From Talpa occidentalis (taxonomy: Eukaryota; Chordata; Mammalia; Eulipotyphla; Talpidae): 64,000 nucleotides of DNA. The notes beneath the pieces were generated by a model, which saw nothing but the letters and a program-made list of their open reading frames with translations, was not told where the DNA came from and searched no databases. A program made the position numbers and the translations under genes. Every line of letters starts with the position of its first letter. Position 1 is the stretch's first letter. The DNA lies in assembly GCF_014898055.3 (NCBI RefSeq), contig NW_023604295.1, positions 71,078,301 through 71,142,300 on the forward strand. The letters are read 5' to 3'. This document shows, piece by piece, positions 12,975 through 24,079 of this stretch.

Positions 12975-13195
12975 GAAGCGTGGGAGGGTGAGAGAATTCA
13001 CCAGAGCCAGAGCAGGGAACAGAACAGGCAGACTGACGAAGTACATTGCTGAGGGGAGCAGCGGGCGTGGCAGGAGAAGACTGCGCGCCGTGTGGGACCC
13101 ACTCCGGTGGACAGGGATCCAACCGGCACTGCAGAGGCTGCGGGCAGCTTCGCAACCCAGCCAGCGCTCAACCACTGCACCACCAGGGAGGCCCT
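12975..13195 (-). mobile_element. tRNA-derived SINE, subfamily A (host of nested copy)
   Basis: Reverse-complement SINE body from 'gaagcgtgggagggtgag' to the head 'caccagggaggccc'. Its expected 3' tail (T-rich on this strand) is found at 12680-12713, separated by the plus-strand SINE. About 20-25 bases of the tail-proximal body ('acaagcactgggtacagtc' in other copies) are missing, so the nested insertion was accompanied by a small deletion. Frames of up to 150 codons across 12703-13155 come from reading this inverted pair and are not genes. Confidence 0.88.
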
Positions 13196-13610
13196 ATACA
13201 TAAACTTTAAACACACACACACACAAACTATTGTATCACATATATGCATACATACTTTATTTTTTTTTTATTTATTTTTTAAAAGATTTATTTATTTATT
13301 TATTTATTTGGGCAAGCATTGGGCACAGTCAGAAGCGCGGGAGGGTGAGAGAATTCACCAGAGGCAGAGCAGGGAGTAGAATAGGCAGACTGACAAAGTA
13401 CACTGCTGAGGGGAGCAGCGGGCAGCAGGAGAGGTCTGCACACCATGTGGGACCCTTGCCCAGCGTCCGGGGATCGAACCAGCGCTGCAGAGGCTGCAGG
13501 AAGCTTCACAACCCAGTGCTCAACCGCTGCGCCACCTGGGAGGCCCTACATGCACATACTTTATACATAAACTTTAAACACACACATATACAAACTATTG
13601 CATACATATC
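13196..13610. repeat. Diverged direct duplication (about 65 bp) split by a SINE
   Basis: A segment with 'tacataaactttaaacacac' and then 'acaaactattg' occurs at 13196-13235. It recurs at about 13564-13602, after the next SINE. The first copy includes an (AC)n run. The spacing fits a roughly 65-bp local tandem duplication present before the SINE at 13265-13550 landed between the copies. Confidence 0.7.
13265..13550 (-). mobile_element. tRNA-derived SINE, subfamily A2
   Basis: T-rich tail at the left with five ATTT units, then 'ggcacagtcagaagcgcgg', and head 'gccacctgggaggccc' at the right. The body lacks the longer insert found in A1 copies. A target-site duplication is likely: 'tgcatacatactttat' at 13245-13260 against 'tgcacatactttat' at 13551-13564. 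Confidence 0.9.
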
Positions 13611-14121
13611 ATTAGTTCTATTTTATGTGTGAAAGAAAAAGTGGTTCAGAGAGTTAGGAATACGAACCAAATCTTCACATAGAAAGCAACATGACAAGTT
13701 AAATAGTCTTAAAACTCTGTTCTTCATTTCTATTCTTACTGCCAATATCAGTGTCTGCTGCTAGGAAAGCATTATAGAAAATGTGTAGAACAGAATAGTA
13801 CTACTATGCAATTAGTGTGTGTGTGTGTTATATTACTATTGTTTTATTATATTGTACTACATTACAATAAGATATAATAAACCAGGGTATTTTATTATCA
13901 AGGTTAACCATTTGTTGGTAAATCACCAAGCAATAAATCTGATTTAGCTTCAGTTATGTCAGACAAAACAATGAAAAAAAAAGCAATGAATTTACTCAAA
14001 AAATCAAAAACGTATAAACAATTTTTTAATAGAAGTACCCTTGCTTTTCCCAGTAAAAATCCCAGCAGAAATCCCCCCGTTCTTGCCATAACCTCCCATA
14101 TCTAACATAAGCTATTTATTT
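13611..14121. other. AT-rich unique sequence with a short GT run
   Basis: A (GT)7 microsatellite lies at 13815-13828. No gene or named repeat is seen. Confidence 0.45.
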
Positions 14122-14124
14122 TAT

Positions 14125-14380
14125 TTTTTTAAATGTTCATTTATTTATTTATACAAGAACTGGGGTACAGACCAGATGTGTGGGAGGGCTAGAGACAGAG
14201 CGGGGAACAGTACAGGCACACTGACGAAATACACTGCTGAGGGGAGCAGCGGGGGAGACAAGAGAGGTCTGCCGCACCATGTGGGATCCTCACTGGCCAG
14301 TGGGGATTGGACCCGTGCTGCAGAGGCTGCAGACAGCTTCACAGTGCTTTGCTCAACTGCCTGTGCCACCTGGGAAGCCT
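14125..14380 (-). mobile_element. tRNA-derived SINE, older subfamily B
   Basis: Plus-strand reading: 'ttatttatttatacaagaac' tail, 'tggggtacagaccag', and a B-box complement degraded to 'ggggattggaccc'. The head is 'gccacctgggaagcct'. It is more diverged than the A copies. I could not find a clear target-site duplication. Confidence 0.88.
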
Positions 14381-15300
14381 GAGAGGCTACTTCTGATAAT
14401 AAATAATTGTAGACATGAGAGTAGGGGCTTAAGCTCTAACAGCATATCCTGAATGTTACTGACTCTGTATCTGCTACATCAAGTTAGTCATTTGCATTGT
14501 GGCTCCTGAAGGAAACTTTCATAATAAAGAATATTAGAATTGTGTCTTGAAAAATAATCAAAAGTTGGCAGAGGAAAGATTTCCTTCCCTGTAGATATGA
14601 ATAAAAGTTATATTATCATGAGCTCAGTAGAATCAATTCAGATTGTAGTGAATTATTATCTTCATGAAAAATCTATTATATCTAATCATGTATTATGTAT
14701 TAAAATAAAATTTAAATACATAACACAAAGGATGCTAAAGAGTAATGCTATTCTGAGAATCACTTTTTATACCATTAAATCGTGAGTCACCTAGAAAAAA
14801 AGAAAGGTAACACATGATATTTCAAGATTAGAATTAAAGGATGCATTAATTAAGAGAATTAAATACTCACACTTGCATGCACACATATAAGACAAGTTAT
14901 ACATAGTCAAATCCTCGAAACTAATATGCAGTATCTGTAAATTTGTTAAGGGCCAGCAATGTAATAGTATCATAGTTCTCTTTTGCAGTATGATCTAGAC
15001 TTGCTCAGAGTGTTCCCTCTCTATTTTGAGTGTACTGAAGTAATTCAAAGTAACGTCAATAATTCAGAGAAGTGATCTATTAAGGTAATTATGTTTTCTA
15101 AAGTAAATAGAAATAGAGTGATCATTGAAAGTTTAGTTTAACATTAAACAATTCATAATCTGATTATATGAAAAGACTGTGGCAAACTACAGGTCTATAT
15201 TAGTGGTCATTTCCAGTTTTATAGCATAACACCCCAGGTTTATTTTCAAAGATAATCTAGTAGTTTGAATGGGACCAATATGAAAGCTTGAAAATAAAAA
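14381..15300. other. AT-rich unique sequence, no gene seen
   Basis: Contains two short frames on opposite strands (60-62 codons) with no family likeness. Confidence 0.4.
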
Positions 15301-15309
15301 TCAAGGAAA

Positions 15310-15582
15310 GACCTTCCTGGTGGCGCAGGCGGTTGAGCGCAGCACTATGAGGCTGTCCACAGCCTCCGCAGCAATGTTTCGATCCCTGCCGCCAGCCGTG
15401 AAGTTACCCGCATGGTGCAGCAGACCTCTCCTGTCTCGCCCACAGCTTCTCTCAGCAGTGTATTTTGGTCAGTCTGACTGTTCTGTTCCCTGCTCTGTCT
15501 CTGGTGGATCCTCTCACCTTCCCACACACCTGGCCTTTACTGTGGTTCTTGTACGGATGAATAAGTAAACCTTAAAAAAAAA
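15310..15582 (+). mobile_element. tRNA-derived SINE, subfamily B-like
   Basis: Head 'gaccttcctggtggcgcagg', degraded B box 'gtttcgatccctg', body diverged, tail 'gtacggatgaataagtaaac' then 'cttaaaaaaaaa'. A short target-site duplication 'tcaaggaaa' flanks it at 15301 and 15584. The right copy is followed by a poly-A run and a further 'gtcaagga', so the tail region has been re-copied or expanded. Confidence 0.88.
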
Positions 15583-15614
15583 GTCAAGGAAAAAAAAAAA
15601 AAGTCAAGGAATTA

Positions 15615-15638
15615 ACACACACACACACACACACACAC
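15615..15638. repeat. (AC)12 microsatellite
   Basis: Twelve uninterrupted AC units just downstream of the SINE tail. Confidence 0.95.
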
Positions 15639-15639
15639 C

Positions 15640-16288
15640 CACGTTTCACAGTCCTTTCACTTCTTACATTAGTTTGATTATATACAAGTAAACAAATACA
15701 GTGGCCCACTGGGGTAAACCAACTGTACTTGTTCAATTTAATAAGGGATTAAGGGATGGGGGGGTGACTAAGCAATGTCACACAATAAAACAAATTTAGT
15801 TGTGGTATTACCCCTAATTTAATTAGGGATTTAAATTGCTCAATTCATCAATATTGTATAAAAGGTATTTCATTGATATTACAGTATTTTTTATGATATA
15901 TGAAAACACAATATCAAAATTGCAGCTCTAAAACAAAAATGGATATTTTAATGCTGTAATTTTATAATCAAAATGCATAAAAGTACTATATAAATCATGA
16001 GAGACATATTTAGCTTTATCAATCCACCATTTATCTAGTCTTTTTATCTGTATATCTATTCATCCACACCCTCCCTCCATCCCTTCCTTCCTCCTTAACA
16101 TATTGGCTGGAGTGGGAAGTTTGGGCTGACAGGGAATTGCTCTCTGTTTTGGAAGCTGAAGTAACTAACATTGGACTATGATCCAAGTTATAAAGACATC
16201 ACAGGGACATATTTGAAGGACAGAGGCAAATTAGAAAACTACTATATCATTAATATGAGGTTGCAAAATGACAGTAATTGGAAACAGA
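15640..16288. other. AT-rich unique sequence, pyrimidine patch
   Basis: A CCTTCC-rich patch lies at 16069-16098. No gene is seen. Confidence 0.4.
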
Positions 16289-16338
16289 AACATTAGATAT
16301 TTTATTTATTTATTTTTCAGTTTCTGCTCAATCCATTT

Positions 16339-16670
16339 CTTTTTTTAAAAAAAACCCAGCTGTTTTTTTTTTTTAAGTTTATTTATTTATTTTTTTAAAG
16401 ATTTATTTTTATTTATTTATTTATACAAGCACTGGGTACAGTCAGAAGCAAGGGAGGGTGAGAGAATTCACCAGAGCCAGAGCGGGGAGCAGAGCAGGCA
16501 GAAGGACCGAAGTACACTGCTGAGGGGAGCAGCGGGCAGCAGGAGAGGTCTGCATGCCATGTGGGACCCTCCTCCGGTGGCCGGGGAGCAGCCGGGGATC
16601 GAACCGGCGCAGCAGAGGCTGCTGGCAGCTTCGCAACACAGCGCTCAACCACTGCGCCACCGGGGAGGCC
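16339..16670 (-). mobile_element. tRNA-derived SINE, youngest subfamily A1
   Basis: A perfect 12-bp duplication 'ctcaatccattt' occurs at 16327-16338 and 16671-16682. The left end has a long T-rich and ATTT-rich tail with an internal 'aaaaaaaacccagctg' interruption. The body has the A1 insert (gtggccggggagcagccgg) and an intact-looking B-box complement 'gggatcgaacc'. It is nested inside the L1 end, so it is younger than the L1. Confidence 0.93.
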
Positions 16671-16925
16671 CTCAATCCATTTTTTAATATTTTATTTTAT
16701 ATAATTTTATATCATTTTTCATTTTTCACAATGTATGCATTTTCATTTTGGTTATATCCCCCATACAATTGCACCCCCCCTTATTTTGACCCTAATCCTT
16801 CCTCTCCCCGCACCCTGCCCTGCAGTGCGTCTCCAGTTCATAGTTGCTTGTTGATTTTAATTTTTACTTTGCATTAATTAGTCTTTCTCCTGGTCCTGTA
16901 TTTAGGTTTTCTAAATTCCTGCTAT

Positions 16926-18293
16926 AAGTGAGACCATCCGTTTTTTTCTTTTTCTTTCTGGCTTATTTCACTTATCATGATCCCTTCCAGCTTCATCCAT
17001 GTTGCCACAAACTGCATGAGTTTATCTTTTTTTGATTGCTGAGTAATATTCCATGGTGTATATGTACCACATCTTCTTGATCCAGTCATCTATTTTTGGG
17101 CATTTGGGTTGATTCCAAAGCTTAGCTATTGTAAACAGTGCTGCTATAAACATAGGGGCGCAGGTGCCCTTTGGAATTAATGTTACTGTGTCATTTGCGT
17201 AAATACCTAGGAGTGGAATTGCTGGATCATATGGAAGCTCTATGCTTAGTAGGTCAAGAAATCGCCACACAGCTCTCCATAGTGGTTGGACCAGTTTGCA
17301 CTCCCACCAACAGTACAGGAGAGTTCCTTTTTCTCCACATCCTCACCAACATTTGGTGTTAATAGTTTTTTTAATATGTGCCATTCTCACTGGTATAAGG
17401 TGGTATCTCATTGTAGTTTTGATTTGCATTTCCTGGATTACAAGTGATGTTGAACATTTTTTCATATGCCTGTTGGCCATTTGCATTTCCTCTTCAGAGA
17501 AGTTTCTTTTTAGCTCTTCTGCCCATTTTTGGACTAGATTATTTTCTTTTTGTTGAGTCTCATCAGCTCTTTGTAGATTTTTGTGATCAGTCCTTTATCA
17601 TTAGTGTTGTGTGCAAAAATGTTCTCCCAGGCGGTGGGGTTTCTCTTTGTTTTTTTTTTACTGTCTCTTTTGCTGCGCAGAAGCTCTTTAATTTGATGTA
17701 GTCCCAGTTGTTTATCTTTGCTTTCACTATCACTGCTTTGGGTGATGTGTCTGTAAAAATGTCTTTCAGGTGCATGTCATGTAGTGTTTTGCCTATATTT
17801 CCTTCTATATATCTTATGGTTTCAGGTCTTATGTCTAGTTCTTTAATCCATTTTGAGTTGGTTTTTGTGCATGGTGTGAGGTAGTAGTCAAGCTTCATTC
17901 TTTTGCATGTTTTCCCAGCACCATTTATTGAGCAAACTTTCTTTGCTCCAGTGCCTATTCTTTGCTACTTTGTCAAAGATTAGTTAGCCATAAATCTGTG
18001 ATTTTATTTCTGGATTTTCTATTCAGTTACATTGGTCAGTGTGTCTGTTCTTGTTCCAATACCATGCATTTTTGATGATTATGGCTTTGTGGTATCTTTC
18101 TAAGTCTGTGAGTGTCATGTCTCCATTCCTTTCTTTTTATTTCAGAGTGCTTTGGCTATTTGGAATTTTTGGTGGTTCCATATGAATTTCATCAATAATT
18201 GTTCTATTTCTTTGAAGAATGTCAGTTAAATTTTATTGGGATAGCATTGAATCTGTAAATTGCTTTTGGTAGGATGGCCATTTTGATAATTGT
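16926..18293 (-). pseudogene. L1 ORF2 C-terminal remnant
   Basis: Minus-strand translation gives L1 ORF2 C-terminal blocks in the right order but in different frames. One is '[20 protein letters not shown]' from 17898 down. Another is 'RFLDLLSIELPYDP', 'MFIAALFTIAKLWNQPKCPK' and 'WIKKMWYIYTMEYYSA' within 17270-17022. The upstream end at about 18290 lies in the 'MAILPK' region, so endonuclease and the catalytic part of the reverse transcriptase are absent. Frameshifts near 17590 and 17300 and several stops make it non-functional. Confidence 0.85.
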
Positions 18294-18563
18294 ATTTTTT
18301 TAAAGATTTATTTATTAATGCACACAAGAACTGGGGTACAGGCCAGAGGGGTGGGGGGTGAGATAATTCACCAGAGACAGAGTGGGGAACAGAACAGGCA
18401 GATTGACTGAAATATACTGCTGAAGGGAGCAGCAGGTGAGTCAGGAGAGGTCTTCTGTGGCATGTGGGTCTCCTCCCTGGCTGGGGATCGAACACGTGCT
18501 GCAGTGGTTGTTGATAGCTTCGTAGGTTGTGTCTTAACTCCTTGTGCCACCAGGGAGGCCCCC
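18294..18563 (-). mobile_element. tRNA-derived SINE, subfamily B, at the L1 5' edge
   Basis: Tail 'tttttttaaagatttattta' at the left, then 'gaactggggtacaggccag', and B-box complement 'ggggatcgaacac'. The head ends 'accagggaggccccc' exactly against the right target-site duplication at 18564. Its own left target-site copy is not adjacent; the matching copy is 2 kb away at 16289. Confidence 0.88.
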
Positions 18564-18579
18564 AACATTAGACATTTTA

Positions 18580-19204
18580 AAGATACATTTAACTGAGTTC
18601 TTTGCCCTAAATTTTCAGTAACTGAATTATAACAGCTGGGGGACAAGGGAATGAAATTCTTTAAAATAGAAGAATCCCAGATTCTCAAAAGCCCCAGAAA
18701 TAACATCATACCATTAGTTTCTTAAAACTAATTAACTGCAACTTATTAACATAGACGTATATACTAGTTCATTTCTCATTCAGATATGATGTTTTTTGTT
18801 TTTACAGACTTTATAAAGGCCCAATATTAGAAAAATCTCTCTAATACACACCATAATGTTTCCAAAGTATATAGTATATAGTCTTTACATTTCTAATGAC
18901 TCTGGTCATAAACAAAAGAAATACTTATACCCTAAAATTATTGAATAATATAGCAAGATATATAAGAACAGAACATATGGTATACATGAATTCCTTATGT
19001 TTGTATATTTTCACAATTATTTCAAACTATATATATATATTTTGCATATATGAAAATGTGTACTTTGTCCTTTGTACTTTGTATTTCATGATACTGGTAT
19101 TTAATACAGTCATGAATAGTAACAATAAAAGCCAAAATTTTCCATTCATGCATTCTTTTCAAACACTATTTGTACCTCTAAAACTAGACAAAAATGTTGA
19201 AAAA
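18580..19204. other. AT-rich unique sequence, no gene seen
   Basis: A 105-codon frame starts at 18896 and runs past this interval to 19213. It is rich in Ile, Tyr, Phe and Asn as expected from AT-rich DNA and has no recognisable domain. Confidence 0.4.
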
Positions 19205-19425
19205 CCTTTATAAGCTATGTTTATTGATTACTACACATTAGCTATATAACATCCTAAACATCCTGTCAATACAATAATTTTTAAAACCTCATAACAATTT
19301 TATAAGAAAGGAATACGAAGTTTTCATTTTGTAGAGTATCTTACCTAAGTTTATACATGCAATGAATAATCAATCTAGGCAGTGTGGTTGTAAAATCCAC
19401 ACTTTTAAGTATTAGCCTAAAACAT
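19205..19425 (-). mobile_element. MIR SINE, ancient
   Basis: Diverged MIR in reverse orientation: 'cctcataacaattttataag', 'ttttcattttgtagagtatc' and 'tctaggcagtgtggttgtaa' follow the order of the MIR complement (ordinal trough, 'attttacagatgagg' analogue, 'aggcagtctgg' analogue). MIR is a tRNA-derived mammal-wide fossil SINE, unrelated to the young SINE here. Confidence 0.65.
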
Positions 19426-20236
19426 CTACATTAATAGACACTATTTCTATAGGATATGCTATGTAGATATGTGTTTTGATTATATCTCCCTTTAATTCTT
19501 AAATCATTTTAATTCCATAAATTTTAGATATTGAGACTTAGGAACATCATGTTCAAGTGATTTGGTAAAAGTTCCAGCGACTATCCCAGTTTTTGGCAAC
19601 TGGTTGAGACTCTTTTGACAAATGAATACTCAGCGAATATTTTAGAAACTCAAATCCTAAAGAAAACTACGTTGTCATGAAGAGGTTTTCTTAGGTTAAA
19701 CTGCTAAAATAATTCTGCAGTCTCCTTGTCCCCCTAATTTCTAATTCATATAAACTATTGCAGAGAAAGAATGGCCAGCACTGCTCCATGGACTATATTA
19801 TAAATAAAATTGCATAGTGTGAAGTGTTTTAGGGCAAAGTGTTTTAGTCAAGTTCAACAGTAAGAGTATACTTTGACAGGTAGACAAACAAAACCATTAT
19901 CAGAACACAAGTTGCATGAATCACAATTAAAATGTCTAAATGTAGGTAGATTTCACCTACACTAAATTACTAAAGACAGATTGTGTTGGGGAGGCAGGTA
20001 ATTGTGAAGAAGAACTAATTTTATGTTAAAATGATTTACATATATTTTGGGGATAATAACTAAAGTAATTGTCCTGGCAGGTTAATATCATTATAAAGCA
20101 TGAAAGAAAAATAGTAGTCCAAAGGATCCCTGTGCTGTTTGAAAATTGAACACCTGGAGAGTAAAAGAATAAAGATTTTTATAATATATTCATTAGACAT
20201 TAAAATTATAGGCTGGAAAATTATTGCTCAAGTTTA
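19426..20236. other. AT-rich unique sequence, no gene seen
   Basis: No coding frame or repeat I can name. Confidence 0.4.
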
Positions 20237-20258
20237 AAAATAAAGTAACAAAAATACA

Positions 20259-20530
20259 GGGGCCTCCCTGGTGGCACAGCAGTTGAGTGCTGGGTTGCGA
20301 AGCTGCCTGCAGCCTCTGCAGCACTGGTTTGATCCCAGGCCACTGGGCGAGGGTCCCACATGGCACGCAGACCTCTCCTGCCACCAGCTGCTCTCCTCAG
20401 GAGTGTATTTTGTCAGTCTGCCTGTTCTGCTCTCCCCTCTGGCTCTGGTGAATTCTCTCACCCTCCCACGTTTCTGACTGTACCCAGTGCTTGCATAAAT
20501 AAATAAATTTTTAAAATAATAAAATAAAAA
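20259..20530 (+). mobile_element. tRNA-derived SINE, subfamily A2, with perfect TSD
   Basis: A perfect 22-bp duplication occupies 20237-20258 and 20531-20552 (it contains 'taaagtaacaaaaataca'). The head is 'ggggcctccctggtggcaca', the B box 'ggtttgatccc', the body lacks the A1 insert, and the tail is 'gcataaataaataaattt' plus A-rich sequence. The intact duplication argues for a fairly recent insertion. Confidence 0.95.
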
Positions 20531-20552
20531 AAAATAAAGTAACAAAAATACA

Positions 20553-23500
20553 AAGAAGTAGAATTAGAATACCATGCAGTTTTCCCTTAGGTTCCATAGC
20601 CTTTTATCTTATAAAATACATTCATCTCCACTTTAGGTCAGCAATGTCCCATTAAGATGTTGCTATGCATACAATATCATTAAGTTTGTCACTTTAGAAA
20701 TAACTTTGAAAGATATTTCCATCCTATTTATACTCATACAAATACTCATATGAAGACCATGAACCCAGAATTCTGCTTTGAACACTACAGATTGAAAGAA
20801 AAGTGAGAAAATATTTTCAGTAAGCACAGAAACTGATTATCAGATTTATTAGCAAAGTAAGATCCTAACAAGCAGCAAAGTAAAATATTATCAGACAAAT
20901 TTACTAATTTACTGGTTTAATCAGGACTATTAGTATCTGAATATTAAAAAAAGCAAAAAATTTCATTGCAGTATACTGATAATGCTGCATGTATGAGCAG
21001 TCTTCAAAATGAATGTAATTTAAGATGTTTAAATATTTGTTTAAGATGGGGAAAATTCTTTTGCATGAAATAAATATCATCTCTAAAACTTTTATTTTTA
21101 CTGCTAATATCATGTGGTTTTCCAATTTTACTTTCTATAATTATAGAGTATGATTAGTTATTAAAGTGCCTTAAGTGCTTTCCTGTGGGGGATCAGGGTA
21201 GGGTATAAATGATTATTAAGAATGAAAACCACATTAACATTAGAAAGTAGTCTAATTAACTAATGGTTATTATTTAGACAGGAAAGACTCACTTCCAAAC
21301 AAATTTGTATATATGGGTGACACTTATAATTTGAAAAGTAATACAAAGCAACCATATCTACTTCATGATACAGATTTCAAATTTTAGACTTCAAACTTCA
21401 ATTTCTGTTTTGTTTTTTATTAGAAGATTAGACATGCATAAAGCAGAAAACTATTTGGAAATATATTTATGCTTAATTTTCATAAAAACAAACAATATAT
21501 ATCCAACTGAATTAAGCTGTAAATTACTCATTTGTGAAATGAAAAAATTCCATGTTATTGAATTCATATAAAGAAAGCCCACCATATTTCTCTGATGAAT
21601 AACAAACAGTCATAAATTTTGTAGTACCTACATAAACTACTTGTGTAAATCATTCTTTCAAATATAGCATATTATGTTTAAAATATCCTGTTCGTTGTTC
21701 TGCAATTAATTGACTGATTTTTCTTTTTAAGTGCTGCTTATATTTTAATTCTCACTTTTATTTATATAAAGTAATTCTTGATGCTAAAACATTAAAGATT
21801 ACTTATTTTTCTAAATAAAAGTATCATAGTATATTAAAATCTATTTTCACCACCACAGCTTATAATTGACATTTCAAAATAAATTGAATATCAGTGTTTC
21901 TTATTATTTTATACTAAAATAAACATTACAATATTTGTCAGCAATATAACTCCTCTATTTTATTTACTCTATTTTTGTATACATACTTATTATATGCATT
22001 AGTGTGTAGTCTAGATAAAAGTTTAAAGATTTTTCCTTTTTCTTTTAAATGTTCTTATTTGTAAGTCAAATTGCAATCCAAATGTAGTTCTTGTTCAATT
22101 TTAGCAACTGTGTTCTAATCCCTTACCACGATTTTTGTCCCCATTGGTTATTGTTTTAACTACTCTATAATCAAATTTCTTAAGTTACTATATGATATTA
22201 AATGGTACCTTTATTATGAAAATGAGAGATTATGTGGCCAGTTGGTACTTTTCAGACTTTTTCTATAACTATTCTCCTTAATAAGTGACAGAATCAAATA
22301 AATTTCACAGTTTGCCTTTTAGTTAAAATTTTATTAGTATAAGGATATTTTTAATCATAAATGAATTCAGAAGGAATATTTTTACTACTAAAATTCTAAG
22401 TAAGCTGCAAGAAATTATTGTTTTCTTTAATAATGTTTTAGCCATAGTTTTCATTTTAAATATTTAAAATGAGATGTCTTCTATTTTCTTTTTATGAACT
22501 ATACAACAGGAATAAGCCCCAATGCCTCAATAATACCTCAAGTATAATTTATTCATTGAGTCAGATGTCTTAATACCCTATTAGAAAAGTAAGACAGATG
22601 TAAAAATAATCTCTTGTCTATTTCTCCTGAATATTTTCCATATTATGATCAAGAATAGGTTATCCATTATATTTATCAATGGATACAAGTTGACAAGTTT
22701 CTGATGTCCTCTAGTCAAAAAGATTTTTCACAAGTACCTTTTGTTCCTGGCAGAATAATAGCATATGTCTTTCCTTCTAAATCACTCCTTATACTTTCAC
22801 ACACTATACATTGAGCTACTGTGCACGTAAGTAGATCTTTCTTTTTAGTGTAATGAAATTTCTGGGCACTAAATATAGGTTAAAAGATGCATTGCCTTAT
22901 ATGACAGTATCATAGCAACCATAGTTCTAGAGCAATCAGAATGCTAAAAGATGTAATCTGGACAAGTACATCAAACAAATGAGTGTGACAGTAATAAATT
23001 ACCACCCAAGTTGTTCAGTTCACATTTCATGCAGAGATGGCCTGTGAAGAGGTCATTCATACCATGGAATTCAAGTGCTCTCACTTCTGGAATCTAGAAT
23101 GGTTAGAGTATAGCTCTGGAAGTTTATATCTCTCCAACCATGGTCTAAATTAAGATGGAAATATACATATGTCACTGTTTTTTTAACCTCTAGACAAAAT
23201 GACTTTTTTAATTGGGGAAAAGTATATAATGTCATAAAAGAAAAAGGTGGAAATTTCAAATCATTCAAATTCATATTAATAGAAATATTAATAGAAAAAA
23301 TATATAAAGGCAAAGTGGTTATTGAAGTGAAAATGTTTCACACTATTCATTTCATGACTGTAGTTTTTTTTTTCAATTTTGTTTTACAAAACCATGCTTT
23401 ACAAACAAAACATTCTTTTAGAAAATAAGTTTAAAGGCATGGCAATCAAAAAGAGGAGGCATAAAGAACTAAGTGCATAAGATAAAAGTAATGGAAGCAT

Positions 23501-24079
23501 TTCAAAATGAAGTTAACAAACTGAAGGTGGCCATAGCTGTTTAGAAGCAAGGAAAATGATCCCATTTCCAATATGTTTCAAGTAATTAAAAAAAAAACAG
23601 TATTTTTTGTTTTATTTTCCTTTTGTCACTCTCTAGAGATTCCAGAAAAATCTGGTACATAAGTTTGTAATAATATAGGTGACACAATTAGCAATGATCA
23701 ATCAGATTCAAATAGTAAAGTACCTTAAACTGTATCTTTGTTTAGATATTATTTTAATATTCTGTATTTACCAAAAATATATTACAAAAATTCAAATACC
23801 AGTATTACTAATCAAGTGCATAATTTGCCATAATATACTCTGAATCAAGTATTGTTCATTGTTACCAAAAAATACACTGGAATAAATATATAACCAAGAA
23901 GTATAAGTAATTTAAGTGTATCAGAAAATATGAAAAATTAACCTGAGAGTCCTAAGATAAAATTATCAGAGTGAAGATTCAAGGAATCAACTGATGAAAA
24001 AACAGAGAAAAAATCTTAGACTGAAAATAGGCTTCGGTGAATTTACATCATTACTGAACATTCCACTTTGCATCACTTC
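20553..24079. other. Long AT-rich unique stretch, no gene seen
   Basis: About 3.5 kb with no recognisable gene, RNA or repeat. Frames of 68-80 codons on either strand have no family likeness. Confidence 0.45.

Larger units (their letters stand above)
16289..18579 (-). mobile_element. L1 3' half plus upstream SINE between one pair of TSDs
   Basis: A 16-bp target-site duplication with one mismatch ('aacattagatatttta' at 16289-16304, 'aacattagacatttta' at 18564-18579) encloses a minus-strand composite. From the right it holds a SINE (18563-18294), then L1 ORF2 C-terminal coding (18293 to about 16926), 3'UTR and an A-rich end. A later SINE (16339-16670) lies inside the left end. The SINE 3' tail abuts the L1 5' truncation point with no TSD copy between them. 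Two explanations are open: an RNA template-switch chimera, or an L1 that landed in the A-tail of an existing SINE. Confidence 0.75.

Noticed and set aside
12703..13632. Overlapping open frames of 69-150 codons on both strands
   Set aside because: They read through three tRNA-derived SINEs. The same Gly/Arg/Pro/Ala-rich peptides recur at every SINE in the window, so they reflect repeat sequence, not genes.
18896..19213. 105-codon plus-strand frame
   Set aside because: AT-rich composition, no domain, no conserved start context, and it runs into an ancient MIR.
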